The translations under genes were made by a program, and so were the position numbers. DNA of 64,000 nucleotides from Prunella strophiata (lineage: Eukaryota > Chordata > Aves > Passeriformes > Prunellidae). The DNA lies in NCBI GenBank assembly GCA_036583965.1, contig JAZBQD010000014.1, forward strand, positions 47,161,990 through 47,225,989. Direction: 5' to 3'. Every line of letters starts with the position of its first letter. Position 1 is the stretch's first letter. Below, piece by piece: positions 50,864-63,516 of this stretch. The notes below the pieces were generated by a model. The model did no database searches. It saw only the letters and a program-made list of their open reading frames with translations, and was not told the DNA's origin.

Positions 50864-52323
50864 TCCTAACATTTCAGTAGGTATTTCCATGCAAATAATT
50901 CAACTGCGTTTAGAGAGAGTTGAAGTCTAGCAGAAAACACACCAAAGCAGGCTGAAATATGTAACTAAATTTGCAATTTTAGACTAAAATTGCAATTCTT
51001 CTCCCTCTACCTTTCATGTATGGTTGACTCAAATTGTTTGGTATCAGAAAAGACAAGAATCGAGTGCCTCTTACCTCAGAAGGCTCACATCTTTCTCCAG
51101 AAAGATGTACCCTCATAGGACAAGAGTCTTCCCCTTGCAATCAGGCTCCTTTCCCATGGACTTGCCATTCAATCCTCAGCCAAGGTCCAGAAAGACTCAC
51201 TGCTCTGCTAGAAATTTTTCTTAGGTCAGAATTAACAAGACTATGCCAAAAGCATCACATATATTACTCATGCAAATTTTATTTCATAGAGAGTGGGATT
51301 CATCTCATTTACTGTGAAAGTTCTCCACTTGAACAACTGAAGTCCTTGGATTAATTTGATTTATATCTCTTAACTGTCTTGAGAAAAGATTAGTCATACT
51401 CTAAAACTAGTATTTCTTTACACTGATTACATAGGGAATATCAACTATATAAACAATTCTTGGTTATGCAGATATCTGTGTCAAGGACCTCTAAAGTTAG
51501 AGTACTGAACTCTATTAAAAAAAACCAACAAACTGAAAAAATAAAACCCAAAACAACAACCCTGCAACCCCAACAACCAGAAATAACTCCCCACTAATTT
51601 CCTTTGTTTGTTACATAAATTCATTTCTGTGTTTACATTTCAAAGTTTTGTTAGTAATATCTCTTTTATTTATTGCTAAGTTAATTTAATATTTCATGCA
51701 ATATGTTTTTTCAGTCACATATTTTAGATGTTTCTCTGCTCGAGATACAATCTTCGAGAGAACGTTGTTGGACATGCAGGTAGACAAAACATAACTATCT
51801 CCTACAGTCATCCCCATGCACTGATCTTTTAACTTCCTTCCCTCTAAAAATAAAAGTTTTCATGGTTTCCAGTTAAAGGAGTTCGCATAAGCAATTGAAA
51901 TTGTCATGACCCATCTTTTATCATCATTTTAAAGCAAAATTGCCCATTGATTTTATGAAAAATTGCTGCAGAAATTTTAAATTTTTTGGCCCAGTGTAGA
52001 TCAGATGAACATCCTTGTTTGCAATTTTGTTTCTAAGACTTCACTTTGTTATTAATTCACTTAGTATTCATTGCCATTTTGCTGAGTATAATTGTTTTGC
52101 TATTCATGTGCCTATTGGAAGGATTTTTATAGGCCATCCATTATAATTAGACATACACTAATAATAGACATTTAAAGATGTTACCATTTTTAATAAAACT
52201 TGAAGATGGGGTCTACTAAAAATGAAAAGTCCTAATAGTGATATTTGAATACTTCATTTTAAGAGACATAGCTTTTAGTCATGACATTCCTGTAATAGGA
52301 GGTTTTTGAATATCTTTGTTCAC

Positions 52324-52352
52324 CTGAATCCAGGACACTGACCTGGATTCAG
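52324..52352. repeat. Perfect 11-bp inverted repeat with 7-nt loop
   Basis: CTGAATCCAGG (52324-52334) pairs with CCTGGATTCAG (52342-52352) around ACACTGA. The stem is fully matched and about half G/C, so it is the most stable short hairpin I noticed. It has no T run after it and bacterial-type terminators are not relevant here. The origin is unknown. Confidence 0.85.
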
Positions 52353-54540
52353 TTAATGATGTACTGTCTAGTTATGTACCTCCTAAACTGAAGAACAGTG
52401 TCCCCTTGAAAGGTATTTGGTCATCCAGGGATCTCTAAGACATCAATAAGTAGGTCAGATAATACCCTCATAATTCTAGAAAACTCTAGAAAACCAATAG
52501 ACCAGTATTTCAAGTCCAAGAGGGGGAACTTTTTCCCTGGGGACTTTTATGGCAAGGTAAGAGACCATTTGTGGAAAGAAGAGACATTATACCCATAAGA
52601 ACACGCTTGGTGATAATCTATCCATCATCTATTGAATTTTTGGTAGCCTAGAAAGTTCCCAAATAACTTCTGTTAGAAATAAAGTGTCTCTCATTAATGG
52701 AGTCAGTCAAAGGCTATCAACTACTTCTCACTCAATTTTTTACTGTGCTCTTCTGGTTTATAAAAGAAAAATGTTAAACAGGTACACATGTATTCAGTCT
52801 ATTTCAGATAGAAAGGCAAAGGAAAGGGCACTAAAACAGTGCTAGAGGAGTCCCTCTTTCTCTAAGCACTCCCCTCATGAATGTGTATACATGAGGTAAA
52901 TGAGACTCCTCACTCTTCCATATAACATGAAATATTTGTGAAAGAAAGTTGAAGACTAGCCTTTCCAAAGGTATCTTATAGGCTGGTGGTTAGGAACCCT
53001 CTCAGGGATACAGGAAATATCTTCCAGCCTAGGAATAAGGATGGGAGAGATCCCCATGTGTTCCTGGACCCAGTCTGAGGCTATCCAGAAAGGTCATTAT
53101 CTTCTTCCAATAGTTTTGTAAAGTTAATCCCATAACAGAATTTCCAGCCAACATTTTAAAAATTATATAACTTCAAATAAGCCAGCCTTACTTTTCTTAG
53201 GAAGAGGGCCTTTGCCAAAAAGAAATTGTGATGTTTTAGCACAAAGATAAAGCAACAGTGTGACAACACTTTCCCCTCTTTGCTTTTCAATTAAGGAACA
53301 GGAACAGAAAATCTTGTCATAAAAACACTCTTATTGCTACCTAAGCTTAGAAACAATTTATTACTCCTCAAGCCTGTATGCCTTAAACCAGAACTAAGAC
53401 TGCACACAGCATTGGAGCTGTATATGACATCTGTGTAATTTTTTCTTTCTTGGTACTATTTTGCAAAATATCCCTATGAAGTCATTCATTTAAAGGGGTT
53501 TTTTTAGCTTGTGTTTTCCTGAGAGGGAAAGGGATGAAATTCTGTGACGGACTTTATCTTGGGACCCTATAATCAAACTATTTGGGGTTGAGGCTCACTT
53601 TCTAAAAATCTTTCCATGTTTTAAAGATGCTGTACACTTTCTCTAAGGATGTGAAATATCCATACTAGTTATAAGTAAGAGGAATCTTGCAAAAAAAACC
53701 CCACATTATCTTCAAACAGGCCCAAAACATTCCAAAACTCCTTGCTGCACTTTACACAGACTTCAATATATTAAAATAATAGAACATTGTGAGGATTATC
53801 TAGCAACATGAAAATGTTATATCTCAGTGCAGATTTGTGTTTTGATCCAAATTTGCATTTAATGGTTTATTCTAAAACAAAGTAATTTTAATTACTACAT
53901 AATTTTATCTGCTAGACATAAAAATTGTTTAGGTACAGTAGAGTTTTGCAATTCTTTAGTGTACCTTATGATACATTAAGCCAAAAGAAAAGACAACAAG
54001 AAAATATATATGTTATTAATTAAGACTTAGAAAACTTTTTATCTGAAATTGTGCTTTCCAGGCAGGAAGTTCAAGTATTCTCTCAATACAGGGTGAGATG
54101 CCTTCAAATGACTTTCCAAGTAAATCTAGTATGGGCTAACTTACTTATATTATAATTAAGTTATTAGCTCATTCATGGAATGGAGTGGCATCTGAATACA
54201 GTACAGCAGTACTGTACAGAGCCTTAAACAAATTAACCTCTAAAGACTTACAGTCCAAAGTGAAAACAAAGCTCAATTCAATTGGTCTTTTAAAATTTTT
54301 TTCTCTAAAACCTAAAGATTTTATATGCCTGGGGAAAGTAGAGAAAATAATAAAAAATCAGTCAATAAACTTTAATTCATAGTAATTAAGCAACTATCTC
54401 CTCATACATTTTACTTGCAAATTAAGAAAACCTAAAGAAAAATACCATTCCTACATATTATCATTGATTACCAGTTAGAAAATTCATTACTTTCTTGCTT
54501 TGTGTGCTTCAGCCCAGGAGTTCTGCCTTGGACTTCTGCA

Positions 54541-54620
54541 TATTAGTATTATTATTATTATTAATATCATCATTATTATTATCATTATTATTATTAGCCT
54601 TCCCCCCCCCCCCCCCCCCC
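54541..54620. repeat. ATT/ATC triplet microsatellite followed by poly-C
   Basis: About 55 bp of ATT with ATC variants, then GCCTT and a run of 19 C (54602-54620). Long C runs are error-prone in sequencing and the exact length may be wrong. The tract gives hydrophobic and asparagine-rich artefact frames on the two strands. Confidence 0.93.
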
Positions 54621-54699
54621 ATCTTTAACAAAAGAGACATTTCCAGAAGAACAATTAGATTGTTTTGTGACACAGGACTCCTTGGGGATAGTTTCAGAG

Positions 54700-55005
54700 A
54701 ACCACTATAAGTAATCCTGTAGGACACAGTTTCAAACAAACTACACTTCTACAAAGGGTTTTTTTCCAGTGCCACGTAATGCATGTGGAGTTGTATGTAT
54801 TCAGGACAAGGAATGAAAATGAACAAAAGGAAGAAAGACAATAAACAAATGTAATGGTCTTTAATGGAACTCTTGTCTAAATTCTTTTCCCTTAAAAGTG
54901 ATAATATGTAAGTGCAAGTCCTTATCCTAAGGTATGTCTTAGTCCTAGACTGAAGCAAGAGACTCCAGGTCAGACATATGGTGACTGAAAAAGTGCATTT
55001 TATTT
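54700..55005 (+). repeat. Unknown direct repeat, copy A
   Basis: This segment of about 300 bp matches 58200-58525 in the same orientation with the same block order. Shared blocks are CAGTTTCAAACAAACTAC, a CCACGTAATGCATGTGGA-like block, GTATGTATTCAGGACAAGGA, ATGAAAATGAACAAAAGGAAG, CTTTAATGGA, GTATGTCTTA and GACTCCAGGTCAGACAT. I estimate about 70 percent identity by eye, with several short gaps. It is not CR1 and not a simple repeat. It may be one copy of an unrecognised old transposon or half of a local duplication. Confidence 0.65.
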
Positions 55006-56089
55006 ATTCATATATCTTAATGGGAAATGTGTATTTGAAGTGACTAAAAATCTCTGAAAGAGCCAATTACTCTCAGCTTTTTAATTCTGGCAATACATTT
55101 GGAACATTTTCATTGTTCTAAGGGTTAAAAACCTCACCGTGACAATGATGAGCCTTATTACTCAGTCAAAGTAAATGGATCACCATATAACCTTTCAGAA
55201 ATGTTCTTCCTTAAGCTATTAAAACATTCCATGCCCTTAGATGACAACAATTTCTCTGCCTTTTGAAATTTCTTTTCTATCCTGCAGAGTTCATAGAGAT
55301 ATGCTTGGTTAAAATCAACTTATATAAAACTATGCACTGTAAATTCTGACACTTCTGTTTGAATCTCTTTTCAAACACTTGTCTTTGCTCACCATAATAG
55401 ATGTCAGTTCTTCTGATGTAGTTCAAGCATGAGCTTCATATGAAGACTCAGCTATGTCTATTGCATTTCTGAAGCTACTACTCACTGAAGTTTTGTGCTG
55501 TTTGACATCAAAGATAGGCAAGAATCACCTGCTGAGTTCACATGCATGGAGCAAAACATCTTCAAATCACTTGTGCTAGACAAAAGTTTTTCATATTAAG
55601 CTTTCACTATCATGTGGACTTAAAGACAAATGTAGTCCTTGTTAAAGTTGCAGCATAGTGTTATTAAACTATGCATCTGGGCCTCTTGATTTATAGAAGT
55701 TTTAAGCAAAAGATAATAATCTGGACGATTTATTTTTTGGCATCAATTGCAAAGCATTCTCTTCCACAAAAAATTGGTTTTCATTCAATATGCAGTGATT
55801 TAGCTTAAAGGTAAAAACAATTTGAAAGTGTGATATTCTCTAGCTTAGACAAAAGCCACAGTGCTCTACTTTTTAAAACTTTAAGAGCTGACTTTTTTAT
55901 CAAATTTAAAACCAGAAAGAAGCAACAGTTAAAATATATATTGTATATATAGAGCATAAATTAAACAAATTCCTATTCTAAAAAGTTCACAAATCTGTTT
56001 TTTGTATAAGTTTCATCAAATAACATGGAGAAAAATAAATACAATGTAGAAGAAAAAATATTTATGAAGGATCAAGAACTACTGTATAA
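55006..56089. other. Unique AT-rich non-coding DNA
   Basis: No gene or recognised repeat between the first direct-repeat copy and the candidate element that follows. Confidence 0.55.
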
Positions 56090-56470
56090 TGGATGTGAGT
56101 CAAATGGAGGCTAATCAGTGTAATAACTGTGCCATAGTTTTTAATCACAATGACTGCAGTGATGACTCTGTATGTAAACCAGATTCAACATGAATATGCA
56201 TAGGAATTAGATTTTGGAACAGTTGTGTATGAAAAGTGTTTATAATTAGCCTGCATTTAAATGTCACCAAGTGACTGCATTAAGTGCAAAGCAAAACACA
56301 ACAGGGCGTGTGGCTGTTGTGAGATAATTGAATGCCTTGGGTGTGTCAGCTCAGTCAGCAGATGCTGAGATGTAGTTGCCAATTTTAGCAGACCAATGAT
56401 TTTACTATTATAGGGCCTCCAGAGTTTCTTATTCATTTAAGTGCCTTGAAATGAATTTAAAAGAACAAAT
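56090..56470. other. Candidate conserved non-coding element
   Basis: Complex unique sequence with many regulatory-type words. These are forkhead-like TGTAAAC at 56173-56179, the octamer-like palindrome TATGCATA within 56195-56202, TAATTAGC at 56243-56250 and the inverted repeat TCAGCA-GA-TGCTGA at 56355-56368. No open frame or repeat explains it. I infer possible regulatory function from texture only. Confidence 0.25.
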
Positions 56471-58199
56471 GTTTTTCCCCTAGTATTGTTTTTCCATTTC
56501 TTTAGTATACAGATCCAAGGGAGCCAATGTGCCTAACACTTTCCAATCTCTGCTGTTGTTCCATAACCTCAAGGTTAAAACCCTAGTAGGACAGATCATT
56601 AACTCACTCCTGACTATTTAAATTTTTGGTACCTAAATAAAATGCCCTCTATGGCACTTTCAATATTGATGCTTCTCATTTTAAATACATCTCATATTTA
56701 TTGAGGGCTTGATGTCTTACAAATAGACAATGTAGTTAGGCTGTACTACTGTGCTTATATGTACATACAGATAGGTTCAGAGCATGTTTTGTATAGTTTT
56801 ATACGAGTGTAAGGAACTTTTAAGTCCCTTTAAGGACCCTGGTACCTGTTCCTGTGTCACAGAGTTCAGAGGTGCTCCCAAGTATCATGCATTCATCCAA
56901 AGTTTTGTGCTAATGACATTGTGCAGTGAGATGCCAGCAGATGAACTTACCTTCCTTTCCATCTGTCCCCTGCTCAAGTCTTGTTTTTCATATAAAATAA
57001 ATCCATGCATGTTGGCTGGCAGGGAACCATGTCTGCCCCAGCAGTAACTGTGTAACACCTGAAATAATTCTAGAATATGAAAGATTTACCAAATACCAAA
57101 AGCTTTGGAAAATACTGTTTCATTATAGGATCAAATACACAAACACATGAGAATCTGCCAGTAAAAGCCTGCTAGACCTTACAGACCATAATATGACCTT
57201 AATATGCACAAAGAAGGGTCCAAAGCTGGAACTATAAAATGTCTTGTGAAGAACAATTGTGCTAAGCAAAACAGAGTAGGAAATCTGGTGTTAAGGTGGT
57301 TGAGACAGGATATGGGCTGCAGATTACGTTGGTTTACTTAAAACACAATCAGTGTCTTGCCTTTGTAGTTGTGGCTCCTTCAGATCTGTCAACACTAATT
57401 TAATATCCTACTCTTAACATGAATTGTGTTCAATATGAGGCATTTCAGGATGTATTTGAGCCTGTGCTCAGATTTAATTAGAAATGAGAAATATAGCAGA
57501 TGGAGAGAAATCATTGTTGCACAATTGGGCCATAATGCAAAGAAATTTCTCTAACAGTTGACAGTTAAGAACTGCTCGATTAGCAAACCACAGCAAAAGA
57601 AAAATGACCTACAGATAAAATTAAAAAGCAGGATAACAGCTGCTCCAAAGCCTTCACAAAAATCTCTTAAGAAAACCAGGAAAAGACTAACCATGACACT
57701 GAATACCACCATAAGAAAACTAGATTCCAGTAGTGGTATTAGAGTTTAGCATCTATGAAGCTGCTACAGAAGTGACCCTTATATTTGGCTTTCCTTTCAG
57801 AGGAGCTCAAAAGAGACATTCTGTTATCAAAGAAAAAAAAATTCAAAGGGAGTCTTCTACTATTAGTTTTGCATGATATAACTCTGATTTCCCCATATTT
57901 TACACAACAGAGACAAGTTTCTATACACAGGAATAGTATGCTGCCCAGATAAAAATATTTTGCCTTTAATGAGCTTTATACACCGAGTCATCCTAACATC
58001 TGAGTCCACAATACACAGAAGAAGTAAGCAACACATTAAACTAAACTATCCACAAGAGGAAGCACAAAGCGCCAACAGCGGGCAGGTCAGCAATCCCTCA
58101 TTTGTGAGGTATCAAAGGCTGTTGATAGATCTAATAAAATTACTCTGAACATCTGACCTTTGTCCATGGCCAGAAGGAATGCAGTTATACAACCGGGGA
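56471..58199. other. Unique AT-rich non-coding DNA
   Basis: No gene is recognised. A lysine-rich frame of 63 codons (57558-57749) reflects A-rich composition. Confidence 0.5.
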
Positions 58200-58525
58200 A
58201 GGGAAACCACTGGTGACAAAATGCAGTTTCAAATAAACTATGCTTCTACTGGCAATTTTTCTTTATCCACTATCATGTAATACGCAGAGGGATACACAGT
58301 ATGTACTTAGAACAGGAAATGAAAGTGAAAAAAATGGAAGCTAAAACTGACACTAACAATACTTAAATTGCTTAATGGAGATGCTGTGTACGTACTCCCC
58401 CAGGCAACAGATCCTTGTAAGTGTTTAGAGCTCCTAATTGTACCGTATGTCTTAATAAACAGCAGGTTACAGAAACTCCAGGTCAAATGTTAGACAACAG
58501 AAAGATTTTGCCTATAATTTATTCA
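58200..58525 (+). repeat. Unknown direct repeat, copy B
   Basis: The diverged partner of 54700-55005, same orientation, about 3.5 kb downstream. Matching blocks are CAGTTTCAAATAAACTATG, ATCATGTAATACGCAGAGG, GTATGTACTTAGAACAGGAA, ATGAAAGTGAAAAAAATGGAAG, CTTAATGGAG, GTATGTCTTA and AACTCCAGGTCAAATGT, all in the same order. Similarity fades on both sides. Weak traces may continue past 58525 (for example TTAATTATACTGCCAAACAT against TTAATTCTGGCAATACAT in copy A). Confidence 0.65.
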
Positions 58526-58679
58526 AAAGTTGATTATATCATTGTACATTAGTAGGACATCAAACCTCAGAGTTACAAAGTTAATTATACTGCCAAACAT
58601 CTCTAAATATGTGTTCATGTGTGTATGTATTTGGATAGAAATTTATGTGTGGTTTTGCATGAATGTGTATGTTATATTT

Positions 58680-58701
58680 ATACATGTATATATACATGTA
58701 T
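58680..58701. repeat. Perfect 22-bp AT-rich palindrome
   Basis: ATACATGTATA and its exact reverse complement TATACATGTAT abut. It sits in a GTGTATGTAT-type purine/pyrimidine alternating stretch (58610-58700), which can give such symmetry by slippage of a TACATG-like unit. Confidence 0.9.
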
Positions 58702-59892
58702 TTGTAAAAAAAACGTGTAGCTGGTTTTTTTTTGTTTTGTTTTCTGGGGGCTAAAGGCATCACCGACAGACAGCAGCAAGGTTTTCTCATGTTTGTGTTC
58801 TATTTATTTGATAAGTAACAAAAGAATTTAGCACTCAAATATTTCTTTTTCGAGGAAAAGGCTAGGAAATTTTATTAGATTATTTTAAATCAGACATAGT
58901 TTCTCTTCTCAAATAGTTCCTTACCTAGCCTCCCTCTTTGTTTTACTGTGTTAAATAACAGTCCTATAATCACCCCAAGGATCTCTCCTGCAAAGTGACT
59001 GTATCAGAGGATCCAACTGAAGAATGAGCAAGCTGTTTAAAATTACCCAAACTTCCTTTTATGCAGACATGCAGGAAGGAAATTACATGGAGCAATACTA
59101 AATAAATACCAGTGCTCCCTTGGGTTTTCAGGGTGCTCTTCCTACAGGTTTGCATATTCCCATGCTGCTCTGCTTGTGCCAGTTGTCTCTGGAAAAGCTG
59201 TGTCCATCCTGGCAGTGAGGTACTGTTTTGATACCCTACTAGGTTTTTCTGACAGAGAACCTTTGCTCAAGCTTCAGAACTCTCTGGGTACAAGAAAACC
59301 TCATCACTGACATAATCTAGACACACTGAGCACTTTGACAAGTAGATACTACAGGAACCACTATAATTTCTGGGAATGCTGCCTCCACATTAGATCCAAA
59401 GATGCTGAAATGCCTTTCATTTAACTGAGTACCTTTGTGGCTATAATGTGAATTTATGACACCGAGCAATTCACAGGAACATGTTAGGCAGATGGCTGAA
59501 ACACATACAGAAGTGTATGGGTGATGAAAGTAACTAGATTTAAGACTGTTTCCAAAACTGCTTTCCATTTCCATTCTGTTAGGAAATACAAATATTCCTC
59601 ATAAACATTTTGTGGATTGGTGTAACACAGCTTAAAAAGCCAAAGGACTAAGAGCTCCCCTATAACAGTAATAGAAAAGAAAGTAATGACAAACTACAGA
59701 TTCCTTCCTTTCCACAATTTAAAAATGAAATAAAAGTCTTTGAAGAAAAGCTCTTTTTTCAGTCCTCCTAAAGTTTTCTGAAGTAAGATTAGGGAGACAG
59801 CTTATCAATTGGGGAAAAAAAATAGCTTCCTTGAAATTGTATAAATTTTATTCTATTACTCTTAAACCAAATGAAATTTAGAGCTATTGTGG

Positions 59893-59930
59893 ACCTATGG
59901 CAATCAATTATTTATTTAATTGCCATAGGT
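59893..59930. repeat. Perfect 12-bp inverted repeat with 14-nt loop
   Basis: ACCTATGGCAAT (59893-59904) pairs with ATTGCCATAGGT (59919-59930) around an A/T-only loop apart from its first base. The stem is too short for a typical microRNA precursor. It could be the remnant of a small inverted-repeat element or simply chance. Confidence 0.85.
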
Positions 59931-61817
59931 GGTTTCTACAGAAAATCTCTTCATGTCCAGACTAAAACACAAAAAGCCAAACAGAACTAGCTAATATCTG
60001 TGAACCCAAGGAACAATATAGTTTTTTAAAAATCTCCCAATTCTGTCAAAGAGTGCTTCAGGAAATCTGTGCGGGTTCTTTTTAGAGCACTCAAATGGCC
60101 AACATGTCCAACAGAGAGAAGCTGACAACACAGTGCACCAGCCAAAAGCCCCTTGTCACACTTTCTGACTAGAAAAAAATCAAGTCATTGTGCCCAACCT
60201 TCAAAACTCTCAAAGCCAAACAAACAAACAAATAAATAGACAGTTTTATATATGTAATCACTCAGGTTTTATGAGTATTTACAGAATACTCCTCTTTGAG
60301 GTATTGGTCTCCACCAAAAAAAAAAAAAATTGTTAAAACAGTCGTTCATCTGAAAAAATTAGCAAGCAATTAAAAAAATTACCAGGGACAATATGCATGA
60401 TAAAAAATACAGATCTTATTTCTTCAAATATATCTGCTAAGATTGTAAGAAATCTTGTTATTCTTCTAAGTAGACATTTTAATTATGATCAGAATGACAA
60501 AAGAACATTTAATAAAATGAAAATTTTTAAAGAAAAAGGTATTTGAAGAGTTACTGTGAAAGGGAACTATGCCCTTTTTGAGGTTTCCCTGTGGGACATT
60601 TAAGTGAAGCAAACATACTTTTATTTAAAATTTGTTTACAGATAAAGAAATGCAGGATAACCTGCCCTGTTGTTTGGGGAGGGCAAGGGGGAGGTTAATC
60701 AAAAATCTAACATGAGGAACAAAATCAAATATTGATGGTTTCTTTGAACAGCCACTCTCTTATTAAAATAATGACTAGAATCTATGAATATGAAGGAGAA
60801 AGAAAGGAAAGAAGACATATTTAAACAAACTTTGAAAAATGGGTATTAAACTTGTTGCTGAGTCAAAAAAGTTTTAGTAAAATGATATGTAATCTTAAAG
60901 ATTGTGATCCTATTTGGGCTATTTTGACTTGGTTTTAATAGCAAACTTTAGGTTCATAATCCCAAAAGAATTATTTTCCCCTACTCCAAACAGTAGTTCA
61001 TTCTGTGTCTACATTTGCTGTCAAGCATTACTAAGCAATAAGTCTTCATATAAAATCTTCCTCAACTACTGCACTATTCCACTGATGTTTCTCTTCCAGG
61101 GCATTTAGATGTAGGAAGAAACCATGTGGTGCATAAGTGGAGAGGTTTGCCATAGTGATCTGTAAACTTCTATCACAATAGTCAATATATATTTAGAGTT
61201 GTTTTTTCATTGATTGCAATATTTGCCAAGAAGCTAAAGCTTTCAAAAGTATAACTCTCTTGTCAATTTTTCTTGTTACTTATTATAAGAGGGAACCCAC
61301 CATTTATCATTACACACCACAAGCACCATTTATCGTAAAATTATGTAATATGAATCCCTCTGTGTATACAAGACCCAAAAGATCCTATAAAAAGGTCTTG
61401 GTTTGTTCATTTAAACTCAAATGTAAAAAAAAACCCAAAAAAACAAAACCAAAACTGTGGCCTGGTTACATCAATACAAATATATAAAATGAATACACAA
61501 TGTAAATATTAAGAACTCAAAGAAAAATTTTGTAATTTCATTATAAATGAATATAAATTTATACCATTAGACAAAGGTTCTATTATCCCATTTTTTAATG
61601 ACTTATAATTTTCTACAGCATGAATTCTATTTCTGTCTTTATCATATGCTGTGTATTCTGTCAATAAGCAGGAAAAGGAAGTAAGTTTCCATCCTCTTCT
61701 GGAATAAAAATAAAATTTTATGTATAGCTAAGAAGTTACTGGGAAAACTACCATGTAAAATATGGCCTGTACTGCAGCAATGGGTGATCTCACTATTGTA
61801 AATTATTATCCTGCCAA

Positions 61818-62360
61818 GTGTCACCAGACACCTTTTGCATTCCATTCTGGAACTCATTTGCAGTAACAGCAATACAAGATCATTTGGAAAGACAATTCTG
61901 CTTACCATATATTTTTTCAAGACTCACTTTAAACAAGGCAGATAACACCTTGCATAGTGATGAAAACAGAATCCATCTTATGATTAAATCTGACATTTTC
62001 ATTCTTTTACACAGCAGCCAGAATACTGAGATCAAATATTGGAGGAGATGTAACCATAGACCTCAGCTGAACATCCGCAAAACACCAAATCATATGGCAT
62101 GCTTCCAAAATGGACAAGATACACAAGATGCATTCAAAAATAACAGAAAACAAATTTCTTCCTCATCTTTATCTCAGATTCCTATGGTCACTTATTTAAT
62201 CATCAGATCACAGAGCAGAGTCGTTGCTCTACTTACCTTAATATTTGTCATTGACATGGAGAGAGACCCAAGTCATCCTGCCAAGGCCCTTCTGACTGCT
62301 CTGAGATATGTCAAGGCCACAACTAAGCCAGTGGCCTTTTCCCAGCATTCACTGTTTTGA
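61818..62360 (+). other. 180-codon open frame of uncertain status
   Basis: This is the longest frame in the window that is free of simple repeats and gaps. It starts at ATG and ends with TGA after the residues SQHSLF. No domain, signal peptide or membrane segment is recognisable. Composition is mixed, with a late stretch HPAKALLTALRYVKATTKPV that could form a helix. There is no evident promoter, no splice context and no neighbour. By a rough estimate, a frame this long is mildly unexpected in AT-rich random DNA of this size, but not strongly so. I list it as a candidate, not as a gene. The antisense 71-codon frame at 62273-62488 overlaps it. Confidence 0.12.
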
Positions 62361-63516
62361 CATTGGAATTGTATGCCGTCCGCAGTTCTGGATCTCTTCT
62401 CATAGCATGTTTCACCCATACTCAGCCTGGAAAACTCTTTTTTTTCTATAACATAAGGAATGTTCACATCATGTTGGCTGCTGCACATAAAATCCAGACA
62501 TTTCGTATACTATATAACAAACATATGGGAAATTAAGACAACTGCATAGAAAACAAAACTTTCTTCTATCTCTGAAAAGAGGGTTACAGACAGCTGGGGA
62601 CATGTCCTTCAGGACAGAGTGGTCAGCATGGAGGAACAGCATATATCACACAGTGAGATGTTCACCACAAACCTCAGTGATGAAATATGAACTACATATG
62701 CTTCTCAAGGAATCCACACATGAAACACAGACAACAAACCACAATCACACACTTCCTATCTCAAAGACTGGCAAAGCAAAGAGAAACATTTCTGTAAAAG
62801 AAGTGCTATGTCCACATGTGCCATCTGTCAACATCTCCTGGTGGATCACAAAGAGGTCAAGTGGGCTGCAATTTGAACATTTTTGGATTTCAACATATTG
62901 AACCACTTTCAAAATGAAGTTGGCACCTCTCCTGTGATATGTCTACAAGGATATTTTCTCACTGTTTTTGAAAAAGTGAGCAAAACAAGAGAGAAAAAAT
63001 TCTTGAAAGCAGCCACGCCAGAATCACCTGATATACTTTAGCCTGATAAGAACAGTACCACTAGGCCTTTCTCATAAAGAAAATGCATACAAATTATGTA
63101 ATTGCCATTAGGCAGACACTTCATTACAGTAACATACAGACACTGTTGTTACTGTAGCTCTGCAATTCCTTGTAACTTAGAGGTTCTTAAAAAATTATGC
63201 ACCCTCTAAGACAGTGTCTGAGCAATTCAAAGTGTCCTAATAACCACTACACTTCTCATGGGGAAATACACTGATTTCTAGTGAGGTTTTATTAGAAATA
63301 GGACAGAAAGGAATTAAGTGACATGTTGAAAGCCACTTGAGCAATCTGAGGCATAATATAAAACTGAACCCCAAGTCTTTGATCACCAGGCTCCATAAGA
63401 TAACCAAAAAGGACATTTCCTGTTTAATATTATTACTTCCTGTATGCCTGGGGAAGTGATCACAAGGAAAGAACAATTATGCAAGCATCAGGAATCAAAA
63501 ACATCCATGGAAATAA
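62361..63516. other. Unique AT-rich non-coding DNA
   Basis: No gene or recognised repeat. Confidence 0.55.

Larger units (their letters stand above)
45901..54540. other. Unique AT-rich non-coding DNA
   Basis: No gene is recognised over about 8.6 kb. Small items are an A-rich run near 45979-45999, a short CA run at 46411-46422, an AAT run at 50843-50863 and a hairpin at 52324-52352. The G/C-richer stretches at 46320-46530 and 46920-47060 have short frames without recognisable domains. Confidence 0.5.
58526..61817. other. Unique AT-rich non-coding DNA
   Basis: No gene is recognised. It holds a 22-bp palindrome at 58680-58701, a hairpin at 59893-59930, and A runs near 60315-60328 and 61427-61441. 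Confidence 0.5.
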
